Of a stretch of DNA of 64,000 nucleotides, positions 17,089 through 26,536 are shown piece by piece. How positions within the stretch are numbered: the stretch's first letter is position 1; each line of letters opens with the position of its first letter. The position numbers and the translations under genes were made by a program. The notes under the pieces are model-generated. The model ran no database searches. It saw only the letters and a list, made by a program, of their open reading frames with translations, and had not been told where the DNA came from. The stretch covers positions 124,001 to 188,000 of the forward strand of contig NZ_JAJPDW010000001.1 of assembly GCF_021654035.1 (NCBI RefSeq), given 5' to 3'. The DNA is from Microbacterium aurantiacum. Its GTDB lineage: Bacteria > Actinomycetota > Actinomycetes > Actinomycetales > Microbacteriaceae.

Positions 17089-17420
17089 TGGCGAAGCAGC
17101 GGACCTCGTCCGTATACCAGCGCAACGCGTTCGCGCCGGGGCTGCTCGCGGCGGCGGTGTTGTTCCTCGCGCCGGTACTGATGGGCGGGGACTGGTTCAC
17201 CGTTGTGCTGTTCGTCGCCGCGATCTTCGCGGTCATCGTGGGGTGGTTCGCGATCCAGGCGCGGCAGTGGTGGTGGTTGCCTGTGTTCGTCGTGATCGCC
17301 GTGATTTGGAACCCGGTGTTCCCGTTCCCGTTCACCGGCCCGGTGTGGACTGCGGCGCAGCCGGTCGCGGCAGTCGTGTTTCTGGTCGCCGGCGCCCTGA
17401 TCAAGGTCAAGCGCGCATGA
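17085..17420 (+). CDS. DUF6804-family small membrane protein
   Basis: The 111-residue protein overlaps lspA by 4 bp. It has three or four hydrophobic segments with the characteristic run WFAIQARQWWWLPVFVVIAVIWNPVFPF and a final helix ending KVKRA, matching what I know as DUF6804. The function is not known. It overlaps the TlpA-like gene by 4 bp, so it is translated with the lipoprotein and cytochrome maturation genes. Confidence 0.8.
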   Translation: MMAKQRTSSVYQRNAFAPGLLAAAVLFLAPVLMGGDWFTVVLFVAAIFAVIVGWFAIQARQWWWLPVFVVIAVIWNPVFPFPFTGPVWTAAQPVAAVVFLVAGALIKVKRA

Positions 17421-18016
17421 TCCGCCGCCGCGTCCTTGCCGCCGTGACGCTGGTCGCGGCGCTGCTGCTGGCCGGGTGCACGTCCAGCGACTCGCTCGCG
17501 CAGCAGTACCGGGACGGGAACGAGAAGGGCTACATCGCCGGTGACTTCCAGATCGTCGAGATCCCGGATGCCGACCGCGGGGAGCCGGTGGTGTTCGAGG
17601 GCGTCACCGAGACCGGGGAGACGGTGTCCAGTGACGACTACCGGGGCGGGGTGCTGGTGGTGAACTTCTGGTACGCCGCGTGCGGGCCGTGCATCGTCGA
17701 AGCCCCGATGCTCGAGGAGGTCTGGCAGGAGTATCAGGACCAGGGTGTGGCGTTCCTCGGGGTGAACACCTACGACCAGCCAGCCACCGCATTGTCGTTC
17801 GCGAGAGACAACAACGTCACCTACCCGAGCGTGATCGACGTGAACGACGGGCGGGTCAAGCTCGCGTTCGCGCAGGTCACTCCGATCCAGGCCACCCCCA
17901 CCACCTTGGTCATCGACCAGGAGGGGCGGGTCGCGGCGCGGATCATCGGGCAGTTGGCCAGCGCGTCGATCCTGTCCACCCTGGTCGCCGACACCCTCGC
18001 CGAGGACACCTCATGA
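17417..18016 (+). CDS. TlpA/ResA-like thioredoxin lipoprotein
   Basis: The 199-residue lipoprotein has a short basic N-terminus and the lipobox LLLAGC, so LspA and Lnt encoded next to it can process it. The thioredoxin fold begins at about residue 60 and has the active site in NFWYAACGPCIVEAP, with a cis-Pro in PIQATPTTLVI. ResA/CcsX proteins keep apocytochrome c haem-binding cysteines reduced, using electrons from CcdA, whose gene follows with a 4-bp overlap. Confidence 0.92.
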   Translation: MIRRRVLAAVTLVAALLLAGCTSSDSLAQQYRDGNEKGYIAGDFQIVEIPDADRGEPVVFEGVTETGETVSSDDYRGGVLVVNFWYAACGPCIVEAPMLEEVWQEYQDQGVAFLGVNTYDQPATALSFARDNNVTYPSVIDVNDGRVKLAFAQVTPIQATPTTLVIDQEGRVAARIIGQLASASILSTLVADTLAEDTS

Positions 18017-18780
18017 ATCCGGGAGCGGTGATCGTCGACGGCGCCCTGTGGGTCGCGATCCCGGTCGCGATCCTCGCCGGGCTGGTGTCGTTCGTGTCCC
18101 CGTGCGTGCTGCCGCTGGTGCCTGGCTACCTCGGCTACCTCGGCAGCACCACCACGACGACCGCGGCCCCCACGCTGGACGGGGGGCGCACGGTGACGGC
18201 GGAGCGCGCGCGGCTGCTGCTGGGCGTGACATTGTTCATCGCCGGGTTCACCGTGGTGTTCGTCGCCGTCACGATCCTCGGCGGCACCTTCGGGTACCTG
18301 CTGCTGCAATACGCCAATGTGCTCACTCGCGTCTTCGGGGTCGTCATCATCGCCCTGGGCCTGGTGTTCCTCGGCTTCTTCGGCATTGCCCAGCGCACCC
18401 TCCGCCCTCGCGCCCAGGGTAGGACCGGGCTGATCGGGGCGCCGCTTCTCGGGTTCGCGCTCGGCGTCGGCTGGACCCCCTGTATCGGCCCGACGCTCGC
18501 AGCGATCATCTCTATGTCGTGGAACCTCGGTGACCCCGCCCGCGCGGGCCTGCTCGGGCTCGCGTACTCGCTGGGCCTGGGCATCCCGTTCCTGATCCTC
18601 GCGGCCGGATGGGGGTGGGCGTCCCGATCGGTGACGTTCCTGCGCCGCCACATCCGCGCCCTGAACATCATCGGCGGGGCCATGCTCATCGCCCTCGGCC
18701 TGCTGATGGTGACCGGGCTGTGGACGGCGCTGATGTCGCAGCTGCAACAGGTGGTGATCAATGTCCCCCTCCCGCTCTGA
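18013..18780 (+). CDS. ccdA: Cytochrome c biogenesis protein CcdA
   Basis: The 255-residue polytopic protein carries electrons from cytoplasmic thioredoxin to ResA-type proteins. The two redox Cys motifs are visible: FVSPCVLPLVPGYLGYLG at about 25-42 and GVGWTPCIGPTLAAI at about 155-165. Six or seven membrane segments fit CcdA. The start is ATG 18013 in the TCATGA overlap with tlpA; its 3' end overlaps resB by 20 bp. Confidence 0.95.
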   Translation: MNPGAVIVDGALWVAIPVAILAGLVSFVSPCVLPLVPGYLGYLGSTTTTTAAPTLDGGRTVTAERARLLLGVTLFIAGFTVVFVAVTILGGTFGYLLLQYANVLTRVFGVVIIALGLVFLGFFGIAQRTLRPRAQGRTGLIGAPLLGFALGVGWTPCIGPTLAAIISMSWNLGDPARAGLLGLAYSLGLGIPFLILAAGWGWASRSVTFLRRHIRALNIIGGAMLIALGLLMVTGLWTALMSQLQQVVINVPLPL

Positions 18781-20449
18781 CACCGGCACCGACGTCACCG
18801 CCGACCCGCTACGCCCCGGCGACCACGCCGACAGCGAATCCGCGACGGAGATCACCCAGCCGGCGCTGGGCATCACCGGGTGGTTGCGGTGGGCATGGCG
18901 GCAGCTGACCAGCATGCGCACCGCATTGGTCCTGCTGCTGTTCCTCGCGATCGCCGCCGTCCCCGGGTCCCTGTTCCCGCAGCGCAGCGCCGACCCCAAC
19001 GGTGTCATCCAGTGGGAGCGGGACAACCCCGACGTGTTCCCCCTCGCCGATGCGGTCGGCCTGTTCGACGTGTACCTGTCGCCGTGGTTCTCCGCGATCT
19101 ATCTGCTGCTGTTCACCTCCCTGATCGGCTGCGTGATCCCGCGCGCCAAGCACCACTACAAGGCGCTCCGCTCCCGCCCCCCGCGCACCCCGGCCCGGCT
19201 GTCGCGGCTCTCGGAGTACCGGGAACTGACCTTGCCGAGAGAGGAAGGGAGGACCGACCCGGCCGCGCACGCGATCGACGTCGCGGCAGAGCAGCTGCGC
19301 AAGGCCGGATACCGGGTGGAGCGATACGACGCCCGCGGAGCCGCGTCGGTGTCGGCCGAGCGCGGCTACCTGCGCGAGACCGGCAACCTGATCTTCCACG
19401 TCGCCCTCGTCGGCGTGCTGGTCTCGGTCGCGATCGGCGGGTCGTTCGCGTATACCGGGCAGCGGGTGGTGGTGGAGGGCACCACGTTTGTGAACGCGCT
19501 CAGCGACTATTCCTCGTTCGACCCCGGCCGGTTCGTCGACGGCACCGGGCTTGCCCCCTACTCGCTCACCCTCGATGACTTCCAGGTCTCTTACCGGCTG
19601 CCCGGCACCCCTGGCGCAGGCCAGGCGGGCGACTTCTCCGCCGACGTCACCATTCGCCAGCCCGGGCAGGACGACCGGGCGCAGAGCGTGATCGTGAACT
19701 ATCCGATCACCGTCGAAGGCGACCGGATCTACCTGCTCGGAAACGGCTACGCCCCCACCCTCACGATCCGCGACGCCGCAGGCGAGGTCGTGTACAGCGA
19801 ATCGCAGCCGTTCCTGCCGCAGGACTCCAACATGACCTCGCTGGGAATCATCAAGGTCCCGGACGGGCTGCCTGAGCAGGTCGGACTGGTCGGGTTCTTC
19901 TACCCCACCCAGGGGGTGTTGCCCTCCGGCGCGTTCACCTCCGTCTACCCGGACGTGGTCAACCCGGTGATCACCCTCAACGTGTTCAGCGGGGATCTCG
20001 GCATCGACGACGGCACCCCGAGGTCGGTGTACACGCTCGAGGTCGACGGGCTCACCCAGCACACCGGCGGCGACACCGCCGCCGACTCCCTTGAGCTCAC
20101 CCCCGGCGCCACCGTCGACCTGCCGAACGGGTGGGGCACGATCACCTGGGAGGAGGTCACGGCGGAGGAGCCGGTGAAGCGGTTCGCGTCGCTGCAGATC
20201 CAACGCGACCCCAGCAGCGGCTGGGTGCTCGCGTTCTCCGTGCTCGCCACCCTCGGCCTGTTCGCCGGCCTGTTCGTGCCCCGCCGCCGGCTCTGGGTGA
20301 AAGCCCGCACCACCCCGGATGGTGTGCACGTCGAGTACGCGGGACTGGCCCGCGGCGAAGACCCCGCTTTGGCGCGCGCCGTCGACGAGTTCGCGACCCG
20401 CCACGCGCACGCCCTCGGCGTAGACCAGCCTGCGAAGGACACACCGTGA
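18761..20449 (+). CDS. resB: Cytochrome c biogenesis protein ResB
   Basis: The 562-residue ResB/Ccs1 acts with CcsB (25391-26407) to export haem and attach it to apocytochrome c (System II). Family features are MRTALVLLLFLAIAAVPGSLFPQR in the first helix, ERDNPDVFPLADAVGLFDVYLSPWFSAIYLLLF, a large outside domain (about 230-480), and a last helix near 495-515. It starts inside ccdA and overlaps the next gene by 4 bp. Unlike most operons, ccsB is not adjacent; four genes intervene. Confidence 0.95.
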   Translation: MSPSRSDTGTDVTADPLRPGDHADSESATEITQPALGITGWLRWAWRQLTSMRTALVLLLFLAIAAVPGSLFPQRSADPNGVIQWERDNPDVFPLADAVGLFDVYLSPWFSAIYLLLFTSLIGCVIPRAKHHYKALRSRPPRTPARLSRLSEYRELTLPREEGRTDPAAHAIDVAAEQLRKAGYRVERYDARGAASVSAERGYLRETGNLIFHVALVGVLVSVAIGGSFAYTGQRVVVEGTTFVNALSDYSSFDPGRFVDGTGLAPYSLTLDDFQVSYRLPGTPGAGQAGDFSADVTIRQPGQDDRAQSVIVNYPITVEGDRIYLLGNGYAPTLTIRDAAGEVVYSESQPFLPQDSNMTSLGIIKVPDGLPEQVGLVGFFYPTQGVLPSGAFTSVYPDVVNPVITLNVFSGDLGIDDGTPRSVYTLEVDGLTQHTGGDTAADSLELTPGATVDLPNGWGTITWEEVTAEEPVKRFASLQIQRDPSSGWVLAFSVLATLGLFAGLFVPRRRLWVKARTTPDGVHVEYAGLARGEDPALARAVDEFATRHAHALGVDQPAKDTP

Positions 20450-21387
20450 CGACCGTGTGGATCCCGGACGCCCCGCCGACCCTCGGCGGGTTCCTCACCC
20501 CGGCCCCGCTTCCGGCTCCGGTGCTACCGCTCCTCGCGGGACTCCTCGCGGTCGCCTACCTGGCCGGTGCGATCCGGATGTGGGTCCGCGGCCGCGGCTG
20601 GCCGGTGTGGCGGACGGTCAGCTTCCTGCTCGGCTGCGTCGCCCTCGCCGCGGTCACCGGCCTGGCGGTGGAGAACTTCGGGTACGCCCTGTTCTCGGTG
20701 TTCATGTTCCAGCAGCTCACCCTGATGATGGCGATCCCGCCGCTGCTGGTCCTCGGCTCTCCCGGCACCCTGCTGCTGCGCGCCACCCCGCACCACGGCC
20801 CAGGTCTCCTGGTGCTCCGCGCCGCGCACGCCGGGCTACGCAGTCGCACCGCACGGTGGCTGCTCAGCCCGTGGCTGGCGGTGCCGCTATACCTGGCCGC
20901 GTTTTACGGTCTGTACCTGGCGAACTTCGCCGATCCGATCCTGTCCACCGTCACCGGCCATACCCTCCTCGAGGTCGGGTTCCTGGTCGCCGGGATGCTG
21001 TTCACCATCCCGATCCTGTCGTCGGACCCGCTGCCGGTGCGGATGAGCCACGGCGGCCGCGCCCTGGACGTGTTCGCCGAGGCCGCCCTGCACGCCTTCT
21101 TCGGCGTCTTCCTGATGATGGCCACCACTACCCTCATCGACGGGTTCGCCGGCCCGACGAGCGCGCTGGGCATCGACCCGATCGAAGACCAGCGCCTCGC
21201 CGGCGGGCTGGCCTGGTCCTACGGCGAGGCCCCCACCTTGCTGATGCTCATCTACGTCATGCACCGCTGGTTCCGCGACGACACCGCCCAAGCGGTCGCC
21301 GCCGACCGTCGCGCCGACGCACACGGCGACCCTGAGCTCGACGCGTACAACGACTACCTCACCCGACTCCACCAGAAAGACACCTGA
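20446..21387 (+). CDS. CtaG-like cytochrome c oxidase assembly protein
   Basis: The 313-residue membrane protein belongs to the caa3_CtaG family (Bacillus CtaG type). It shows WRTVSFLLGCVALAAVTGLA, MFQQLTLMMAIPPLLVLGSP and the late LAGGLAWSYGEAPTLLMLIYV. These proteins help to build the copper centre of the terminal oxidase. The start is GTG 20446, overlapping resB. A second CtaG domain occurs in the CopD fusion at 26537-28516, so the island has two. Confidence 0.9.
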   Translation: MTTVWIPDAPPTLGGFLTPAPLPAPVLPLLAGLLAVAYLAGAIRMWVRGRGWPVWRTVSFLLGCVALAAVTGLAVENFGYALFSVFMFQQLTLMMAIPPLLVLGSPGTLLLRATPHHGPGLLVLRAAHAGLRSRTARWLLSPWLAVPLYLAAFYGLYLANFADPILSTVTGHTLLEVGFLVAGMLFTIPILSSDPLPVRMSHGGRALDVFAEAALHAFFGVFLMMATTTLIDGFAGPTSALGIDPIEDQRLAGGLAWSYGEAPTLLMLIYVMHRWFRDDTAQAVAADRRADAHGDPELDAYNDYLTRLHQKDT

Positions 21388-21390
21388 CCG

Positions 21391-23010
21391 ATGCGCACGC
21401 CTTTGCCGACACCCGCCCCGGCCGCCGCGCCGGAGCAGGAGACGCCGCGCCGCACCGTGGCGGCATGGTCGCTGCCGGTGTGGGCGGCGGTGCTGGCATC
21501 CGCGGCCGCCGGCCTGCTGCTGGATCTCGCCTCCGCACCGGTGGGGTGGTGGCCGTTGACGTTCGTGAGTGTCACGGTCGCCCTGGTGGCCCTGATCGGC
21601 CGCAGCATCGGCGGGGCGCTGCTGGTCGGCACTGTGTTCGGCGCCGTGTTCTACACGACCCATCTGGTGTGGGTGGGGGAGTTCCTCGGCCCGGTGCCGT
21701 GGCTTGCCCTCGCCGGGCTGGAAGCGGTCCTGTTCGGCGCGGGCGCGGTGCCGATCGCGCTCGCCTACCGGTGGACCGCCCGCTATCCGGCCCGCGGCCT
21801 CGTGCAGCTGCTCGCGGTACCGCCGCTGATCGGGGTTCTGTGGACGGCCCGTGAGGTGGTGATGGGTGCGTGGCCGTACTCCGGGTTCCCGTGGGCGCGC
21901 CTCGGGATGACCCAGGTGGGCGGCCCGCTCGCGGAGGCCGTGTCGTGGACGAGCGTGACCGGCCTGTCCCTGCTGATCGTCATTCTGTGCGCCTCTGTGG
22001 TGCAGTGGATCCGCGCCGGCGGCATCCGCTTCATGCTCGGGTTGCACCCTGCTGTGAGCGTCGCCGCTCTCCTGGTGATAGCGCCGCAGTTCCCCACCGC
22101 GCCGGCCGGGGAGTTCCGCGTGGGATGGGTGCAGGGCAACGGCCCCACCGGGTACTTCGACGACAAGGTGCCCGGCGACGTCCTGGCCGCGCAGACCGCC
22201 GCCACGGTGCCGCTGTACGGGCAGCCGATGGATCTGCTGGCCTGGCCGGAGGGCGGCGTCGACGCCGACCCGCTCAGTGATCCCGCCGCCGCCGAGGCGT
22301 TGGACCGGGTCGTGCGCTCGGCCGGGGCGCCGTTGCTGATGAACGCCGCCACCACCCGCGGCGACGATGTCTTCAACACGTCCCTGCTGTGGACCGCGGA
22401 TCCCACGGGCCGGCAGTGGCACGACAAGGTCAACCCGGTCCCGTTCGGCGAGTACGTGCCGGACCGGTGGTTCTACGAGCTGATCGTCCCCGACCTGGTG
22501 GGCTTGATCCAACGCGAATACACCCCCGGCAGCAACCCGCCGCTCGTGCAGGTCGGCGACGTCGGGGTGGGGTTGGCGATCTGCTTCGACGTGATCTACG
22601 ACGCCGTGATCTGGGACGGTGCCCGCGCCGGCGCAGAGGTGTTCGTGTTCCAGACCAACAACGCCGACTTCCGCGGCACCGACGAGAACCTGCAGCAGCT
22701 CGCGTTCGCCCGGATGCGCGCCATCGAAACCGGCCGCGCGGTCGTCAACGTCTCCACGGTGGGCACCAGCCAGGTCATCACCCCGGACGGCACCACCGTC
22801 GACAGCATCGGCGTCGACACCGTTGACGCGTCGATCACCACCGTCCCGCTGCGCACCGGACTCACCCCGGCGGTGATCCTCGGTCCCTGGCTCACCGCTC
22901 TCATCGTCCTCGCTGCCGCCGGCGCTCTCACCGCGGCGGGGTTCTCCCACCGTGCCCGCACGCGTGCGGCCGCCGCAGATCGTTCGACTGATCCGGGGAG
23001 GCACCCATGA
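21391..23010 (+). CDS. lnt: Apolipoprotein N-acyltransferase
   Basis: The 539-residue Lnt adds the third acyl chain to lipoproteins. It has six or so N-terminal membrane helices, then a nitrilase domain with the catalytic Glu in LAWPEGG (about 286), Lys in WHDKVNPVPFGEYVP (about 347) and Cys in AICFDVIYD (about 397). A last helix anchors the C-terminus. It starts 3 bp after the CtaG gene and overlaps the M23 gene by 4 bp. With lspA upstream it gives the island both late lipoprotein-processing steps. Confidence 0.93.
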   Translation: MRTPLPTPAPAAAPEQETPRRTVAAWSLPVWAAVLASAAAGLLLDLASAPVGWWPLTFVSVTVALVALIGRSIGGALLVGTVFGAVFYTTHLVWVGEFLGPVPWLALAGLEAVLFGAGAVPIALAYRWTARYPARGLVQLLAVPPLIGVLWTAREVVMGAWPYSGFPWARLGMTQVGGPLAEAVSWTSVTGLSLLIVILCASVVQWIRAGGIRFMLGLHPAVSVAALLVIAPQFPTAPAGEFRVGWVQGNGPTGYFDDKVPGDVLAAQTAATVPLYGQPMDLLAWPEGGVDADPLSDPAAAEALDRVVRSAGAPLLMNAATTRGDDVFNTSLLWTADPTGRQWHDKVNPVPFGEYVPDRWFYELIVPDLVGLIQREYTPGSNPPLVQVGDVGVGLAICFDVIYDAVIWDGARAGAEVFVFQTNNADFRGTDENLQQLAFARMRAIETGRAVVNVSTVGTSQVITPDGTTVDSIGVDTVDASITTVPLRTGLTPAVILGPWLTALIVLAAAGALTAAGFSHRARTRAAAADRSTDPGRHP

Positions 23011-24413
23011 ACACGCCACGGATGAGGCCTGCCGGAGGTCGACTGGCCTGGTCGCTGCGAACGCTGGCGACGGGCAGCGATCTCACCCTTCCTGGTGACC
23101 TGACGGCGGAGGAGTGTGGGTGCGCGCCCACGCCCGCGGAGAGCCGCGCATTCCGGGCCGGGGTGAGCCGGCGCACTCTGCTGACGGCGGGAACATTGAG
23201 CGCGGCAGCCGTCCTGGTCGCCGGCCCGCTGTTGCCGGCAGCGTTCGCGGCGACCTATCCGTCCTGGGAGGACGTGCAGGCCGCGAAAGCGAACGAGGCC
23301 ACCAAAGCTGCCGAGGTGCAGCGGATCCAGGGCCTCATCCAAAGCCTGACCGGCGAGGTGGCGCGCACCCGCACCGCCGCCGAGCAGGCCGCCGGCGCGT
23401 TCTACACCGCCCAGCAGGAGTACTTCGACGCATCCATCCGCGCCGACACGTTGCAGTCCCAAGCCGACCTGGAAGCGCAGAACGCGACCGACGCGGCGAA
23501 CAAGGCCGGCCGCATCGCCGCGCAGCTGTACCGCGACGGGGGCGACACCACCTCCCTCGAGCTGTTCCTCTCCGGGTCGGCCGCGACCGCGGACGATCTC
23601 CTGTCCCGGCTGGGCGTGATGGACAAGCTGCTGGAACGCAACCAGGCCGTCTACGCTGCGGCGCTCACCGCCCGCGATGCCGCGCAGAGCCTGACCGATC
23701 AGGCGGTGGTGGCCCGGGATGAGCGCGACCGGCTGCAGCAGGTCGCCGAGCAGAAGATGCTCGAGTCGCAGCAGGCCGCCGATGCTGCGCAGGCCGCGCT
23801 GGACGCGCAGACCCTCCACCTCGGCGAGCTGCAGGCCCAGCTCGCCGCCCTCGAGGACACCACCGCGAAGACCATCGCCGACTATCAGGCCGGGGTGGAG
23901 GCTGCCCGCATCGCCGAGGAGCAGCGGCGAGCGGCGGAGCGCGCCGAAGCGGAACGGCTCGCCGCCTCGGGAGGTGCTGGTGGGGGTGTGGTCAGCTCCG
24001 GGTGGGCACGGCCGACCTCCGGGCACCGCACCTCGGGGTTCGGGCCGCGCAGCTCCCAGTGTGGCAACGGGTACTGCTCGACCAGCTACCACTACGGCGT
24101 CGACCTCAGCGGCGGATGCGGCGCGGGGATCTACGCCGCCGCGGCCGGCACCGTCGTCTACGCCGGGTACAACGGCGGCTACGGCAACTACATCAAGATC
24201 GACCACGGCGGCGGGATCGGCACCGGATACGCCCACATCCGCCCCGGCGGCTTCTACGTCGGATACGGCCAACGCGTGAACGCCGGCGACCTGATCGGCA
24301 GCGAAGGCAACACCGGCAACGCGTTCGGCTGCAACCTGCACTTCGAGGCCTACGTGAACGGCTCCCCGGTCAACCCCATCCCCTTCCTCGCCGACCGCGG
24401 CGTGTCCATCTGA
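23007..24413 (+). CDS. Tat-exported coiled-coil M23 peptidase
   Basis: The 468-residue protein has a long N-terminus with a Tat-like motif SRRTLLTAG at about 53 and a hydrophobic stretch ending AAFAA. Next comes a long Ala/Gln/Glu-rich coiled coil (about 90-315) and a Gly-rich hinge. The M23 domain has HYGVDL, GTGYAH and NLHFEAYVNG, giving the full zinc ligand set. The layout (coiled coil plus LytM) resembles RipA/EnvC-like hydrolases or activators. It overlaps lnt by 4 bp. Its role in an island of redox and metal genes is unclear; it may open peptidoglycan for cytochrome assemblies. Confidence 0.88.
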   Translation: MNTPRMRPAGGRLAWSLRTLATGSDLTLPGDLTAEECGCAPTPAESRAFRAGVSRRTLLTAGTLSAAAVLVAGPLLPAAFAATYPSWEDVQAAKANEATKAAEVQRIQGLIQSLTGEVARTRTAAEQAAGAFYTAQQEYFDASIRADTLQSQADLEAQNATDAANKAGRIAAQLYRDGGDTTSLELFLSGSAATADDLLSRLGVMDKLLERNQAVYAAALTARDAAQSLTDQAVVARDERDRLQQVAEQKMLESQQAADAAQAALDAQTLHLGELQAQLAALEDTTAKTIADYQAGVEAARIAEEQRRAAERAEAERLAASGGAGGGVVSSGWARPTSGHRTSGFGPRSSQCGNGYCSTSYHYGVDLSGGCGAGIYAAAAGTVVYAGYNGGYGNYIKIDHGGGIGTGYAHIRPGGFYVGYGQRVNAGDLIGSEGNTGNAFGCNLHFEAYVNGSPVNPIPFLADRGVSI

Positions 24414-24434
24414 TCCGAAACGAACCAGGACATC

Positions 24435-25313
24435 ATGACTGACCAGACCACCCCACCCGGCGGCGGCGACCAGCCCCAGACGCCCCCCACGCGCCGCAGC
24501 CTCCGCCGCGCCGCAACCCCGCCAGTCACCAGCATCACCACCCGCCCCCCACGGCGCCCGCCCGCAGAAACGTCCGCCCGTGGTCGGGTAATCGCGCTGC
24601 GCCCAGTGCGCTCCCTGGCGGTCCTGACGGTGGTCACCGGCCTGATCGCCACCTTCGCCCTCCCCGCGTATGCCGCCTGGCAGCCGGCGGACCTCGAGAT
24701 CCCGACACTGCAGCAAGTCGCGTCCGAGGACGCGCAATCCTTGATCGTCGCCTCCGACGCGACTGGGACGCAGCTCACACGGGAGAGCTACTCGGCCACC
24801 ACCCAGGCGGAGATCGACCAGAAGAAGGCGGCAGAAGCAGCCGCAGAACGTGCCCGCGCCTCCGCACAAGTCGCCTCGGTGCCCTTCGACTACAGCATCG
24901 TGCCCCAAGGCAGTGGAGCCGTGCGGTGGCCGGTGGGCGGTCCGTTCACCGTGACCGACCGCTTCGGTGCTCGAGGCGGCGCGCATATGGGCACCGACAT
25001 GGTCGCTGCCGGCGGAACCCCCGTCTACGCGTCCGTCGACGGCGTCGTGCGGATCTCGCAGGACAGCTACGGCGGATACGGGGTGACCGTGGTGGTGGAG
25101 TCCGTGCTGAACGGGCAACAGGTGAGCACGGTGTACCCGCACATGCAGACCGGAAGCCGGCAGGTCGCCGCCGGGCAGACCGTCACGGCCGGGCAGCTGG
25201 TCGGACTCGTCGGCAGCACGGGACGCTCCACCGCGAACCATCTGCACTTCGAGGTCTACCTCGACGGAACCGCCGTGGACTCGCTGGCCTGGCTGGAAGC
25301 GAACGCGGGCTGA
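24435..25313 (+). CDS. Second M23 peptidase with N-terminal membrane anchor
   Basis: The 292-residue protein has about 55 Pro/Thr/Arg-rich cytoplasmic residues, one membrane helix (SLAVLTVVTGLIATFALPAYA), a short coiled segment rich in Ala/Glu, and an M23/LytM domain at about 165-285. The zinc motifs are GAHMGTD and NHLHFEVYLDG. It lies 21 bp after the first M23 gene and is about 40 percent shorter, with no long coiled coil. It is probably a cell-wall hydrolase acting outside the membrane. Confidence 0.88.
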   Translation: MTDQTTPPGGGDQPQTPPTRRSLRRAATPPVTSITTRPPRRPPAETSARGRVIALRPVRSLAVLTVVTGLIATFALPAYAAWQPADLEIPTLQQVASEDAQSLIVASDATGTQLTRESYSATTQAEIDQKKAAEAAAERARASAQVASVPFDYSIVPQGSGAVRWPVGGPFTVTDRFGARGGAHMGTDMVAAGGTPVYASVDGVVRISQDSYGGYGVTVVVESVLNGQQVSTVYPHMQTGSRQVAAGQTVTAGQLVGLVGSTGRSTANHLHFEVYLDGTAVDSLAWLEANAG

Positions 25314-25390
25314 CCGATGTGCACGGATCTACCGCGCCACCCCGCTCGCGGGCACCCCCTGACCGCAACGACGAAGAGGACGACCCTGCC

Positions 25391-26407
25391 ATGACCGGAA
25401 CCGACGCGCTCTCCCTCGACGGCATCTCACTGCTGCTGGTGTGGACGGCGATCGCCACCTACCTGCTCGCGTTCATCGCGTACACCATCGACCTGGCCGG
25501 GCGCTCCGTCCCCGCCAGCGTCCCGCAGCGGGAGCCGGTCCTGGCCGGCGCTACCGCACGGGCGGGCCAGCAGACGGACAACGCCCAGAGTGGGTCGGTG
25601 GACAGTGTTCGCACGCCGCCCGCGCAGCGTCAACGGCTGCTGTGGGCGCGGATCGGGACGTCGCTGACGGTCCTCGCGTTCCTGTTCCACCTGGCCGGCA
25701 CCATCCTGCGCGGCATCGCCGCGGAGCGGGTGCCGTGGGCGAACATGTACGAGTTCGCGCTGACCGGCACGGTCTTGATCGTGGCCGTCTACCTGCTGGT
25801 GCTGCGCCGCTACGACCTCCGCTTCCTCGGTGCGTTCCTGATCGGCATGGTGGTGCTGCTGCTGGGTGGCGCGACGGTCTCGTTCTACGTCGAGGTCGTT
25901 CCGCTGATGGATCCGCTCAAGAGCGTGTGGCTGGTCATCCACGTCTTCGTCGCGTCCCTGGCCACCGCCCTGTTCGCGATCGCCTGCGGCATCTCCATCA
26001 CCCAGCTCCTGCAGGCCCGCCGGGAGCGCCGCACCCGAGCATCCTCGGACACTGCCCGCGCCGACGGTCTTGGGTTTCTGCGCACTCTGCCCGCCGCCGA
26101 CGTGCTCGAGTCCCTCGCGTACCGGTTCGCGATCGTGGGGTTCGTGTTCTGGACGTTCACCCTGATCGCCGGCGCGATCTGGGCCAACGACTCCTGGGGT
26201 CGCTACTGGGGCTTCGATGTCAAGGAGGTGTGGACGTTCGTGATCTGGGTGCTCTACGCCGGCTACATCCACGCCCGCGCGACCCGCGGCTGGCGCGGCA
26301 CCCGCTCCGCCTGGCTGTCCATCATCGGGTTCGTCGCGGTGCTGTTCAACTTCACGATCGTGAACATGTTCTTCCAGGGCCTCCACTCCTACTCCGGGCT
26401 CACATGA
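25391..26407 (+). CDS. ccsB: Cytochrome c biogenesis protein CcsB (CcsA family)
   Basis: The 338-residue haem exporter partners with ResB in System II. It has eight membrane helices and the haem-handling WWD-type motif in WANDSWGRYWGFDVKEVWTF at about 265-284, plus flanking His residues (VIHVFVAS, GYIHARATRGWRG). The start is ATG 25391 with GAGGA upstream; the in-frame extension into the M23 gene was rejected. It completes the CcdA-TlpA-ResB-CcsB set carried by the island. Confidence 0.93.
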   Translation: MTGTDALSLDGISLLLVWTAIATYLLAFIAYTIDLAGRSVPASVPQREPVLAGATARAGQQTDNAQSGSVDSVRTPPAQRQRLLWARIGTSLTVLAFLFHLAGTILRGIAAERVPWANMYEFALTGTVLIVAVYLLVLRRYDLRFLGAFLIGMVVLLLGGATVSFYVEVVPLMDPLKSVWLVIHVFVASLATALFAIACGISITQLLQARRERRTRASSDTARADGLGFLRTLPAADVLESLAYRFAIVGFVFWTFTLIAGAIWANDSWGRYWGFDVKEVWTFVIWVLYAGYIHARATRGWRGTRSAWLSIIGFVAVLFNFTIVNMFFQGLHSYSGLT

Positions 26408-26536
26408 CCCCGCACCCCTGCCCCGCCCTCTTGCCCGAGCCGAAAGCACGCACATGACCCCGATACTCTCGATTCCCGCCACCACGGGTGCGGATGCCAC
26501 TGAACGCGGACAGCGGTCACTCCGACCGCGACAGGA

